In this document: positions 52,301-63,047 of the stretch, in pieces
Layout: every line of letters begins with the position of its first letter
How positions within the stretch are numbered: the first letter of the stretch is position 1
NCBI GenBank assembly: GCA_030407085.1
Contig: CM059582.1
Coordinates: 73,901,001 to 73,965,000 of the forward strand
Direction: 5' to 3'
DNA length: 64,000 nucleotides
Source: Trichopria drosophilae
Taxonomy: Eukaryota; Arthropoda; Insecta; Hymenoptera; Diapriidae
Notes under the pieces: generated by a model
Databases searched by the model: none
What the model was told of the DNA's origin: nothing
What the model saw: only the letters and a program-made list of their open reading frames with translations
Position numbers and translations under genes: made by a program

Positions 52301-55300
52301 TCGTTCAAAACAATGATTATTTTAACAATGATTCCGCTGCGAAAGAATTCAAAACTATATTTTCCTTATTTCAAACAGTATTTCTGAAGTGTATGCAAAA
52401 TTTTAACTTTACGAATTATACCGTACCCAAGTTTGAAGAAATCGTTATACAGAATGATTCTTCAAACTATTATTCCGCCGCCAATTGTTTCAAAACAATA
52501 TTTTCCTTAATTCAAACAGTATTTTTAAAGAGCATGCCAAAATTTTAACTTTATAAAGAATTTTCTGCACAAGTTATTAGAAATTGTTATAAGGAATGAT
52601 TATTTAGCAATGATTCCGCCGCGAATTCCTTCAAAACTATATTTTCCTTATTTCAAACAGTATTTCTGAAGTGTATGCAAAATTTTAAATTTACGAACAA
52701 TATCCAACCCAAGTTACAAGAAATCATTATATAGAATGATTATTTAAACAATTATTCTTCCGCGAATTGTATCAAAACAATATTTTCCTTAATTCAAACA
52801 GTATTTTTCAAGAGCATGCAAAATTGTAACTTTATAAAGAATTTTCTGCACAAGTTATTAGAAATTGTTATAAGGAATGATTATTTAGCAATGATTCCGC
52901 CGCGAATTCCTTCAAAACTATATTTTCCTTATTTCAAACAGTATTTCTGAAGTGTATGCAAAATTTTGACTTTATAAAGAATTGTCTGAACAACATATCA
53001 GAAATCGTTCTAAACAGTCATTATTTAAACAATGATTCCGCTGCGAATGGATTCAAAACTATAATTTCCTTATTTCAAACAGTATTTCTGAAGTGTATGC
53101 AAAATTTTAACTTTACGAAGTATACCGTACCCAAGTTAGAAGAAATCGTTATACAGAATGATTATTCAAACTATTATTCCGTCGCGAATTGTTTCAAAAC
53201 AAAATATTTTCCTTAATTCAAACAGTATTTTTAAAGAGCATGGAAAATTATAACTTTATAAAGAATGTTTTGCACATGTTATCAGTAATCGTTCTATAGA
53301 ATGATTATTCAGCAATGATTCCGCCGCGAATTCCTTGAAAAGTATATTTTCCTTAGTTCAAACAGTATTTTTGAAGTGTATGCAAAATTTTGTCTTTATA
53401 AAGAATTGTCTGCACAACTTATCAGATATCGTTCTAAACAGTCATTATTTAAACAATGATTCCGCTGCGAATGGATTCAAAACTATAATTTCCTTATTTC
53501 AAACAGTATTTCTGAAGTGTATGCAAAATTTTAACTTTACGAAGTATACCGTACCCAAGTTAGAAGAAATCGTTATACAGAATAATTATTTAAACAATTA
53601 TTCCGCTGCGAATTGTTTCAAAACAATATTTTCCTTAATTCAAACAGTATTTTTAAAGAGCATGCAAAATTTGAAATTTATAAAAAATGTTCTGCACAAG
53701 TTATCAGTAATCGTTCAAAACAATGATTATTTTAACAATGATTCCGCAGCGAATTGCTTCAAAACTATATTTTCCTTATTTCAAACAGTATTTCTGAAGT
53801 GTATGCAAAATTTTAACTTTACGAATTATACCGTACCCAAGTTTGAAGAAATCGTTATACAGAATGATTATTCAAACTATTATTCCGCCGCCAATTGTTT
53901 CAAAACAATATTTTCCTTAATTCAAACAGTATTTTTAAAGAGCATGCCAAAATTTTAACTTTATAAAGAATTTTCTGCACAAGTTATTAGAAATTGTTAT
54001 AAGGAATGATTATTCAGCAATGATTCCGCCGCGAATTCCTTGAAAAGTATATTTTCCTTAGTTCAAACAGTATTTTTGAAGTGTATGCAAAATTTTGTCT
54101 TTATAAAGAATTGTCTGCACAACTTATCAGAAATCGTTCTAAACAGTCATTATTTAAACAATGATTCCGCTGCGAATGGATTCAAAACTATATTTTCCTT
54201 ATTTCAAACAGTATTTCTGAAGTGTATGCAAAATTTTAACTTTACGAAGTATACCGTACCCAAGTTAGAAGAAATCGTCATACAGAATGATTATTTAAAC
54301 AATTATTCCGCCGCGAATTGTTTCAAAACAATATTTTCCTTAATTCAAACAGTATTTTTCAAGAGCGTGCAAAATTGTAACTTTATAAAGAATTTTCGGC
54401 ACAAGTTATCATAAATAGGTATAAACAATAATTATTTAAACAATGATTCCTCCGCATATGGTTTCAAAACGATATTTTCCTTATTTCTCACAGTATTTTT
54501 AAAGAGCATGCCTAATTGTAACTTTATAAAGAATGTTCTGCACAAGTTATCAGAAATCGTTATAAAGAATGATTATTTAAACAATGATTCCGCCTTGAAT
54601 TGGTTCAAAACTATATTTTCCTTATTTCAAACAGTATTTCTAAAGTGTATGCAAAATTTTAACATTACGCAGTATACCCTACCCATGTTAGAAGAAATCG
54701 TTATACAGAATGATTATTCAAACTATTATTCCGCCGCGAATTGTTTCAAAACAATATTTTCCTTAATTCAAACAGTATTTTTAAAGAGCATGGATAATTG
54801 TAACTTTATAAAGAATGTTTTGCACATGTTATCAGTAATCGTTCTAAAGAATGATTATTCAGCAATGATTCCGCCGCGAATTCCTTGACAAGTATATTTT
54901 CCTTAGTTCAAACAGTATTTTTGAAGTGTATGCAAAATTTTGACTTTATAAAGAATTGTCTGCACAACTTATCAGAAATCGTTCTAAACAGTCATTATTT
55001 AAACAATGATTCCGCTGCGAATGGATTCAAAACTATAATTTCCTTATTTCAAACAGTATTTCTGAAGTGTATGCAAAATTTTAACTTTACGAAGTATACC
55101 GTACCCAAGTTAGAAGAAATCGTCATACAGAATGATTATTCAAACTATTATTCCGCCGCGAATTGTTTCAAAACAATATTTTCCTTAATTCAAACAGTAT
55201 ATTTAAAGAGCATGCAAAATTTTGAATTTATAAAGAATTGTCTGCACAACTTATCAGAAATAGTTCTGTACAATAATTATTTAAACAATGATTCCGCTGC

Positions 55301-55995
55301 GAGTGGATTCAAAACTATATTTTCCTTATTTTAAGCAGTATTTCTGAAGTGTATGCAAAATTTTAACTTTACGAAGTATACCATACCCATGTTAGAAGAA
55401 ATCGTTATACAGAATGATTATTCAAACTATTATTCCGTCGCGAATTGTTTCAAAACAATATTTTCCTTAATTCAAACAGAATATTTAAAGAGCATGCAAA
55501 AAGTTTAACTTTATAAAAAATGTTCTGCACAAGTTATTAGAAATTGTTATAAGGAATGATAATTTAGCAATGATTCCGCCTTGAATTGTTTCAAAACTAT
55601 ATTTTCCTTATTTCAAACAGGATTTCTGAAGTGTATGCAAAATTTTAACTTTACGAAGTATACCGTACCCAAGTTAGAAGAAATCGTTATACAGAATGAT
55701 TATTCAAACTATTATTCCGCCGCCAATTGTTTCAAAACAATATTTTCCTTAATTCAAACAGTATTTTTAAAGAGCATGCCAAAATTTTAACTTTATAAAG
55801 AATGTTCTGCACAAGTTATTAGAAATTGTTATAAGGAATGATTATTTAGCAATGATTCCGCCTTGAATTGTTTCAAAACTATATTTTCCTTATTTCAAAC
55901 AGTATTTCTAAAGTGTATGCAAAATTTTAACTTTACGAAGTATACCCGACCCATGTTAGAAGAAATCGTTATACAGAATGATTATTCAAACTATT
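31320..55995 (+). repeat. 141-bp satellite array, right segment, with higher-order repeats
   Basis: About 175 monomers of 141 bp, mostly in 282-bp dimers. Higher-order copies are visible. Sequence near 31631-34500 recurs about 3,236 bp later (34868-37390). Sequence near 36271-38650 recurs 4,788 bp later (41059-43440). Sequence near 47739-48860 recurs 4,372 bp later, and 49855-50680 recurs 4,653 bp later (33 monomers). A more diverged stretch lies near 46740-47110. One + strand frame is open through many monomers because 141 is a multiple of three (longest about 207 codons), but stops and one-base indels recur. No CENP-B-box-like motif was seen. Satellite function (centromeric or heterochromatic) is an inference from organisation. 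Confidence 0.95.
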
Positions 55996-56494
55996 CCCCC
56001 CACCCCCCCCCCCCCCCACCCCCCCCCCCCCCCACCCCCCCCCCCCCCCACCCCCCCCCCCCCCCACCCCCCCCCCCCCCCACCCCCCCCCCCCCCCACC
56101 CCCCCCCCCCCCCACCCCCCCCCCCCCCCACCCCCCCCCCCCCCCACCCCCCCCCCCCCCCACCCCCCCCCCCCCCCACCCCCCCCCCCCCCCACCCCCC
56201 CCCCCCCCCACCCCCCCCCCCCCCCACCCCCCCCCCCCCCCACCCCCCCCCCCCCCCACCCCCCCCCCCCCCCACCCCCCCCCCCCCCCACCCCCCCCCC
56301 CCCCCACCCCCCCCCCCCCCCACCCCCCCCCCCCCCCACCCCCCCCCCCCCCCACCCCCCCCCCCCCCCACCCCCCCCCCCCCCCACCCCCCCCCCCCCC
56401 CACCCCCCCCCCCCCCCACCCCCCCCCCCCCCCACCCCCCCCCCCCCCCACCCCCCCCCCCCCCCACCCCCCCCCCCCCCCACCCCCCCCCCCC
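55996..56494 (+). repeat. C15A minisatellite, about 31 copies of 16 bp
   Basis: A single A occurs every 16 bases from 56002 to 56482 in otherwise pure C, with no visible variant. It cuts a satellite monomer after CAAACTATT and is followed by unrelated sequence. The opposite strand is TG15, with strong G-quadruplex potential. The Pro/Thr/His and Gly/Trp ORFs here are translations of the repeat and not genes. Confidence 0.95.
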
Positions 56495-56738
56495 AATGGA
56501 CGTAATTTTTTAAAGTTATCTAATTGACCATTTGATAATTTTCAATGGTCCTCAAAATAACCATTTAGTGATTACTGGACGTTCTCAAAATGACCGATCC
56601 CTGCATTGGTTAATTTGAGGACTATATGTCCCTAAAATGACCATTTCATGCCTTAAACTTTTGAAGACGGTCCTCAAAATGACCAAATGTCCTCAAATTG
56701 ACCATTTCTTGCATCAAAATGTCTCCGAAATGACCAAT

Positions 56739-56740
<2 letters not shown>
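56495..56740 (+). repeat. Degenerate repeats of a TCCTCAAAATGACCATT-like motif
   Basis: Variants of CTCAAAATGACCA recur irregularly: CCTCAAAATAACCATT, TCTCAAAATGACCG, CCCTAAAATGACCATT, CCTCAAAATGACCAAA, CCTCAAATTGACCATT. It may be the end of an unidentified element. No gene is seen. Confidence 0.6.

Positions 56741-56784
<44 letters not shown>
56741..56784. repeat. (AT)22 microsatellite
   Basis: An uninterrupted AT dinucleotide run followed by GGGGG. Confidence 0.95.
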
Positions 56785-56786
<2 letters not shown>

Positions 56787-57134
56787 GGGTTCTCAAATGT
56801 TAATCCAATCGCTGTTAGTTTTTTACGCCACTACATTTTCTTGATGTTTGTGAGCGTGCTTTACACGATGAACTAAGTTAAAAAAGCGACAAATGTCTAT
56901 TTTTTTGTGCAATTTTTTGTAAATAAACGCGATAGATAAAAAATAAAACCAGAAAAATAAATTTTTCGCCATGTTGATCAAATGCAAAACTTCTAGCGCT
57001 TTGAACGACTTGTAAACGTCCTCTAAACGATTTTTGCCAAGAGAGAAAAAATTTTTATTTTTTTTCCCTATCGATTACCACTATATCGGAGTCGATTTTT
57101 GGAAATGTTCAGTTTTTGAAACACTCTATTATTG
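56785..57134. other. Unassigned AT-rich sequence between two TA microsatellites
   Basis: About 350 bp flanked by (AT)22 and a short (TA)6 run. No ORF of note. The flanking TA tracts suggest an insertion into a TA microsatellite, but I found no terminal inverted repeats. Confidence 0.4.
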
Positions 57135-57147
57135 TATATATATATAA

Positions 57148-57386
57148 TCGGCTTCGTAGCTGAGCTTGCCCGGGTACAGGTGAGCACCATTGCGAGAGCT
57201 GCAGGTCGTCTTAGATGGCGCCATACTCACATTTGTCGAGAATGTAGGAAACTACAGAAAATGCCAAACAGACAGCGTATTTCGTCTTACACATAACGAA
57301 CTGCTGCCTGAAAACAAAGTCGAAAAATTGCCCAGCCGGCGATCGAACTAAGGACCTACGACTTCGTAGTCCAGTACGCTACCATA
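57148..57386 (-). mobile_element. tRNA-derived SINE
   Basis: Read on the minus strand, it starts GGTAGCGTACTGGACTACG, then AAGTCGTAGGTCC and TTAGTTCGATCGCC. This is the D-arm end, anticodon stem-loop and a B-box-like GTTCGATCG of a tRNA head. A body of about 190 bp follows, ending in a TATATA tail (57135-57146). The first part of the tRNA head (A box proximal) is missing or diverged, so it is probably 5'-truncated. Tail, body and head order exclude a plain tRNA gene. Confidence 0.6.
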
Positions 57387-57919
57387 ACAGGTCATTGTCA
57401 AGTAATTTTCTTTTCGCGTGATTTGCGAACTCGCCGCCCTTTGAGTATTATTGCCGTCCGTTTTCTTGTCGCGCCCCAAAATTTATGTACAGTCCCCTTT
57501 TGCTTTGTAGTTGCGAATTATATCATTAGAGTTGAAATGCGTAGAGATTTGTGTTTCTCTTATTAACCCCTTTTCCCATGCGAAATTCGGGTTACATATA
57601 GGAATATATATTTATATATTTCCTAAATGGACAAGGACAGAATACAAAATTGTAAGAAAAACATAAGACTCAAAATATGGTTCCCTCCAGGGATGCCATT
57701 TGTAACCCGAATTTCGGATGGGAAAAGGGGTTAATAAGAGAAACACAAATCTCTACGCATTTCAACTCTAATGATATAATTCGCAACTACAAAGCAAAAG
57801 GGGACTGTACATAAATTTTGGGGCGCGGCAAGAAAACGGACGGCAATAATACTCAAAGGTCGGCGAGTTCGCAAATCACGCGAAAAGAAAATTACTTGAC
57901 AATGACCTGTTATGCTAGC
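57378..57919. mobile_element. Fold-back element with 219-bp inverted arms
   Basis: 57378-57596 pairs with 57701-57919 over 219 bp with few differences, around a 104-bp spacer rich in TATA. The outer ends are GCTACCATAACAGG and CCTGTTATGCTAGC. The left end overlaps the last bases of the SINE. No transposase is present; it is a non-autonomous fold-back or two inverted copies. Short ORFs on both strands here are incidental. Confidence 0.75.
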
Positions 57920-59540
57920 GGGGAGCGAAAAGAAAAGGGGGTACAAAAAGATAGGTGGGTGGCGGTACTCACGAGTGATGATCAGAATCACGCAGTCTGA
58001 AATTGTGCAGTCTAGGCGCGACAATCGCCAACTGGTCCTCAGGATCCAATTATTGACAGCACACACTCACGATGACTATATTCGGGACCCTTCCTGAAAT
58101 TTTCGAAGATCGCGCCCACAGGCACGGTGTTGCCAATTTTCTATCGGCGTAGAGCATCGTAAATAAGGAGGACAAGGATAGTAATACGTAACGGGCATGC
58201 TGACGGAAAAGGACAGCGATACCGGATAAAATTAGGAAAGGTGTGGCGGCAGTACAAAGAAGGGGGGGGGGAGCGTAACCAGACTTGTCGTCATAAGGAG
58301 GTAAGAAGGGGGTAATTACGTTCCCTAACATTAAAGGGAGAGAGTATATGGAAACGTCTCAGAGAGAAACGCACGGGATATCGTCTCGTTTTATGAAAAC
58401 TCCTGGTGGAGTGACGGCAGCCATCGGTTCCCGTATGCCGTGGACATTTGCCATGTAATGACTGTAGATTCGGACAAAAAATGGTGGCGACAACGAAAGT
58501 TGCCGAACGTGCATAGATGCACGCAACAGAAGAGGGGGAGGGAGTGAGGCAGACGCAGCAAAGGCTTCGTGAGTCCGACGAAGAAGGATGAGTATTGGGG
58601 GATGCTGCGCAACAGAGGCGAACCAAGGATAGGGAATCGGCGCGGGGACGCACGCGGCATGTAATGTCCATTCGACGTTTAAACGCGACGAAGTCCAGGC
58701 GAGGCCATTACATAGAAGAATCCAGAGGGGGGAGAGGGGGAGAGTTCGTAACGCAGGCAGAGAGCGGCTGTTGGGTGCGTAGCCGTGGAGGGGGCGAAAA
58801 TAGAATGGGCACGCGTTGTGAAAACGACGAACGATGGAGCGCCGGATAGGCAGCATGATGGCATAAGGGGCGATAGAGGGGGAAGGGGACTCGCACATCG
58901 AGTGTGTGACGAAAATATTCGTACACAAGCAGGTGCTTCCGTTCAATTGCTCATATTGTAATTGACAGACAGGTAATGGGAAGTGGGAGGAAATAATGCA
59001 GGTAATACCTAAAGGAAGAGATAAGCATTGGGATGGTAAATTTGCAGACGATGCTCAAGCCTCAGGGTTTTTTATCCACATGACCATGAGTTTAGAAGAG
59101 GTCACCGATGTTGCCACTGCGCGGCGTTCGTTGTCGAGATTGTGCACGCAGTGGCAAGATGTTATCTCTTCTTAACCTCTTGCCTGGTCACACATAAACA
59201 CTACTCAAAAGTATTTTATGGCGGAAACTTATAATTTAAAGAGAGTGGGGGTCAGTGACGTAAAATAAGACATGCAACGTATCTGACAAGAAACCCTATT
59301 GAAAGGGTAAAATGACTCGGAGATAGCATAACTTTATTAAAAAATAACTTGAGAAAAACTTCTTGACAACTGTCAACTAGTCAACCTGTTTTACTTGGTT
59401 ATGTTTTTGTATACCCAAGTGAATGCATTTCGGAACACACCCTGACTGCCGCGTAGTAAGGTCAGACTGAGGCGTTGACTGACCAAAATACTCGATCGCC
59501 ATTGGCTACTTCATTAACGTGGTATGCCATTATATGTATA
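57920..59540. other. Unassigned mosaic, purine-rich on the + strand
   Basis: 58200-58900 is GA-rich on the + strand, which opens overlapping ORFs in several frames (longest 195 codons on the minus strand, 58359-58946) with no domain I recognise. A possible hairpin joins TTGCCACTGCG near 59113 with CGCAGTGGCAAG near 59149. Nothing else supportable was seen. Confidence 0.4.
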
Positions 59541-59554
59541 TATACATATATATA

Positions 59555-61030
59555 TGATGAAAGTTGTTCGACACGAAGAGGGGCATCCAGTGATAATGAA
59601 ATTGACCCCTGGGGATGGGGTGATGGAAAAACAATAAAACTTAAATAGGAACCACCATTTTTCATTGCAGATTTGGATTCTCAGGAAAAAAGTACACCAA
59701 CTTGACGTAGGAGCTATTACATTGTGGTTCAAACGTGACGCTGTAGTCGACAAAAAGCGAAAGTAAAAAATCCCTAAAATTCGACGTCTCCAGAATTCAC
59801 ATCACATCTGATAAATAATAGCAGACGTATTTTATTTTAAAAATACTATTCAATGCCACCACTACTAAATGTTCGTTTTTCTTTGGCTTTATATTATTCT
59901 TGTAATGCGTTTTCTAGCCGCTACAATGGAAATTACCTGAAAAATAATTATGGATTTGGTTGTGTGCCAAAAAAGTATATTATGTTTTAAGGGAGGAAAG
60001 AGCGTGATCCCCGAGTGGAAGGTGTGCTGCGAGAGCGAAGCGACGGCAGCCCTCTCACGAGGTGCGCGCGCATTCCTCTCGTGAAGCATACGCCAGTTTT
60101 TTGCTGGCCGCATCCATTACTCCCGCGGGCAGCAACTTTTCATCCTACGGGAGTAATGAGAACGAAGTGCGCATGCGCACGGGCACTCAGAAGGAATTGA
60201 CAACTTTCCCCCCGCGTAGCGGATATGGAATACGGTCGTTCTAACAAACTCAGGAAAAAATACATTTAGGGTTACCCAGGAACAACGACGTGGACGTAGT
60301 ATTTTTCTGTTCCCTTTGGGGTGCTTGTTTTACGTGAGTCCCCTTGCCTCTCACTATTCACTTACTTGAGTAAGTGTTCGAAATGTTGACCATCCACTTC
60401 AATACATTTATTTATTCTTTCTTCAAATGACTTTATACAGGATAGTATCATACCTGCAGAAAGTTCTGCGCAAGCAGTTCTAATGCGTTCCGCCATGTTT
60501 TCACGAGTCGTTGGTACTTGTTCATAAACCTTACCTGTTAGGTAACCGCATAGGAAGAAATCCGATGTATAGGATGTTAAATCAGGTGACCTCGCTGGCC
60601 AATTAATGGGGCCAATTCTACAATCCACCAACCATTGGAATCACGGTCTAGTACTTTCCTTGGTACTCTTGAAAAACGTGCTGGGCAACCATTTCACTTT
60701 CTTTGATCTGAAACGAATTCTGGTGACATTCTCAATTTGTAACGATATTTTACACATTTTCATTTTTACCATTGAACCAAAACGCAAAAACTCGTCGATC
60801 AAATTGGTGCACTTTTTTCCGAGGAATCAAAACCTACAATAAAAAATAAGGGGTCCCTATTTAAGTTTTATTGTCCCCCTCCCCCCTCCCACAGGGGGCC
60901 GGGGTAGGGGGTTGATTTCATTATCACCGGATGCCCCCCTTCGTGTCGGACAACTTTCATCCCACACCTTTTTTGATTCTGTACATAGTTTTCGAGATAT
61001 TTATATGTCGTCAGATAAATCGGCCACCCT
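59555..61030 (-). mobile_element. Decayed mariner-like element with inverted ends
   Basis: GATGAAAGTTGTTCGACACG and the following 80 bp (59560-59650) return in inverted form at about 60850-60965. The right end carries a terminal sequence reading ACAGGGTGGCCGATTTATC on the minus strand (61030 leftwards) next to a TA run. The left tip is missing. A transposase fragment lies between. 60000-60240 is GC-richer, with a 12-bp stem (CATTACTCCCG / CGGGAGTAATG near 60115 and 60150), and may be a further insertion. Confidence 0.6.
60362..60655 (-). pseudogene. Mariner-like transposase, C-terminal fragment
   Basis: A minus-strand frame reading GPINWPARSPDLTSYTSDFF, LCGYLTGKVYEQVPTTREN, MAERIRTACAELS and RINKCIEVDGQHFEHLL. 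The WPARSPDLT..DFFLWGYLK block is the third catalytic region of IS630/Tc1/mariner transposases common in insects, with the conserved Asp in SPDL. Two extra residues in LTSYTSDFF and the lack of the first two catalytic regions show that it is a decayed fragment. The end of the frame (FEHLLK, stop at 60362) looks like the natural C-terminus. Confidence 0.85.
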
Positions 61031-61088
61031 GTATATATATATATATATACAGGGTGGCCGATTTATCTGAAGACATATAAATATCTCG
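60993..61088. repeat. 96-bp palindrome: two head-to-head mariner-like termini
   Basis: 60993-61030 and 61051-61088 are reverse complements, with a mismatch in GTCGTCAG against CTGAAGAC, on either side of a self-complementary TA run (61032-61049). Each half is the terminal sequence CAGGGTGGCCGATTTATCTG. This is most simply two related elements inserted back to back at a TA site. Confidence 0.8.
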
Positions 61089-61480
61089 TAATCAGCGACC
61101 CCATAAGCCCCCCAAAGTGTCCACTTTCATTGTAAACGAGCGATTATTCACATTTTGGGCGGCAATATTGGTTCCGCCATATTGAATTACCACAATCTGA
61201 GTTCTGAATCATAACCAGCAAACATAAAAACTCCCGAGTGGCAAGTTTCACATCAATTTCATTACTTTTCACCGTTTTTCTGCCCTTGATGGACAAAAAT
61301 TTTTGTATTTGTACCTTTCAGCCGCCATAACTATGTCGGCATATTGAAATACGTCAAATGGGCATACGACTTTCGAAAGCTCTTATCGAAAAGAATAATT
61401 TCCGCCCTGAAACGTTAAAATCCGTCCATGCCAATTTTGGACTGAGAGGTGTTACGGTTGACATGGAATGTCCCACATAT
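61051..61480 (+). mobile_element. Second mariner-like or MITE sequence
   Basis: It begins with the CAGGGTGGCCG terminus. No coding sequence and no matching right terminus were found before the (AT/AC)n tract, so it is truncated or composite. The stretch near 61320-61470 (GCCGCCATAACTATG, CCGTCCATGCCAATTTTGG) has no ORF that I recognise. Confidence 0.45.
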
Positions 61481-61506
61481 ATATATACACACACACACAC
61501 ACACAC
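61480..61506 (+). repeat. (AT)n-(AC)n microsatellite
   Basis: ATATATATATACACAC... ending ACACACACACACCCC, directly before the 5' end of the R1-clade element. Confidence 0.9.
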
Positions 61507-61653
61507 CCCGCCGGAGTCTTGCTGGTTCCTTCTAACGGGCGCGTCCCCAGGTGGCGGATCGGGGAATGCTGGTAAAAGGTATCGGAGAAATAAAATACCC
61601 GACGCGGACCAAAGAACTAGCTAGGGGAAGGAACCCCGAATAAGAAACCAAGT

Positions 61654-63047
61654 ATGGAAGATCAGCTGCAGATAAAAGCTTACGGTGCAGGGGTCGGATC
61701 CCCAGTACCGGCGTCGGGTACGAGTGAGCAAGCGGGCTCTCCGGCGTCGTTATCAGGCAACCGCAGTGTTGTTGGGGTTGGTCACTCGGCCCCAACAGCA
61801 TTAAATGCTACAAGTGACATTCTGTCAGGAAAGGCGCAGGAGACTGCAAGTTTCGAGCGCCTAGGAGAAAAACTCCAACTCCTTGTGGAATTCATCCAGG
61901 AAAAGAAAAATCTCCACCAGGAGCTCAAGAATATGGCCAAGGCACACTGCGTGCCTTTGGCCATTACGCCAGGGCACGAGAAAATTCGGGGGCTTCGCAG
62001 GCGTTGATCACCTGCCAGGACGGGGCGAGCCAAACGTCGCCCCTATTCCGTAAGCCCCCCGAACGGCCGGAGCGTAAAGGACCCTCGCCGCTGAAGCTGC
62101 CAGCGACAAAACGGGTCAGGAAAGAAGCGGATAAAGAGGAACGCCCCGTACCACCAGCTGCAGAACAACGGCGGCAACCCCAGTCGGAAGACCAGGACTG
62201 GGTTACGGTGGTCAGAAACGGCCTAAAGAAGAAGGCGAAGCAGCTGCAGCAACAACAACCGCAACAGCACCAGCAGCAACAACATCCGCAGCAGCAACAA
62301 CAGCAACAACGACGGCAGCAGCAGCAGCAGCAGGGAACGGATGTCGGCAAGGGACACAGGGGGAAGCCGGAATCAAAAGCCGGCCTTCGACCCTTCCGCC
62401 CCGATGCCATCAAGATCAAGGCAGCGGACGGTGCGTCATATGTCGACATCCTGAAAACCATAAAAGCTGCGCCAGAACTGCAACAGTTAGGAGAAAGGGT
62501 GACCGCCATCAGGCGGACGAAAGCAGGCGAACTGCTCATAGAGCTTGCAACGCCTGGCGTGTGCACCCAAGAGCTCCAAGCAGCGGCCACGTCCATCCTA
62601 AAAGGGACAGCTGTCGTACAGGCACTGTCCCATAAGGAAGCCATCACCATCAAGGACATGGACGAGGCCACAACTCGGGAGGAGGTGGCACAGGCCATCA
62701 TTGAGATGACTTCACCGGAAGCAGTGACCCCTGAGAATATCAAGCTCAGGGGAGCATATAGCGGAACCCAGGCGGCCAATATCTTGCTTCCCGTCGCAGT
62801 AGCAAACACACTGCTGTAAAAGGGGAAGATTAAAATTGGCTGGGTTAATTGCCGGGTTCGACTGCGCGAGGGACCCCCACGCTGTTACAGGTGCCACGAG
62901 AGCGGACATCTGGCAAGGGGTTGTAAGAGCGCGGTCGATCGCTCGGCGCAGTGCTTCCGGTGTGGCAAGGAGTGCCACAAGATTGAGGACTGCGTAGCCA
63001 AACATCGGGCGACGCAGGAGGTTGGAGCACAGACCAACAATGGCTAA
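61654..63047 (+). pseudogene. R1-clade ORF1 (gag-like), broken
   Basis: Nucleic-acid-binding ORF1 protein of the retrotransposon. The ATG at 61654 opens MEDQLQIKAYGAG; a helical region (LGEKLQLLVEFIQEKKNLHQ) follows. The frame must shift near 61980-61990 (GAGAAAATTC) to continue with GASQALITCQDGASQTSP. A Gln-rich stretch (about 62241-62334), a conserved middle domain (FRPDAIKIKAADGASYVDIL) and VANTLL follow. TAA at 62817-62819 then interrupts the frame, after which KIKIGWVNCRVRLREGPPRC continues. Two CCHC knuckles, CYRCHESGHLARGC and CFRCGKECHKIEDC, close the protein at TAA 63045-63047. Knuckle spacing and the IGWV.CRVR motif are typical of R1-clade ORF1. Confidence 0.88.

Noticed and set aside
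6541..55995. Dozens of 60-207-codon ORFs in the satellite as genes
   Set aside because: They arise from a 141-bp period with a fortuitously open frame; stops and one-base indels recur among monomers, and no promoter or splice structure is visible.
55996..56494. Telomeric repeat
   Set aside because: The C15A unit does not match TTAGG or other insect telomere units, and non-telomeric sequence continues on both sides.
55863..56513. 216-codon Pro/Thr/His ORF and the Gly/Trp-rich antisense ORFs
   Set aside because: They are pure translations of the C15A minisatellite; 16 bp repeated three times gives an open 48-bp period.
57340..57386. A tRNA gene on the minus strand
   Set aside because: The cloverleaf is incomplete and followed by a SINE body and TA tail, so it is the head of a SINE.
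58359..58946. 195-codon minus-strand ORF, plus overlapping ORFs in other frames
   Set aside because: Several frames are open at once because the + strand is purine-rich. No domain, no start context and no splice support were seen.
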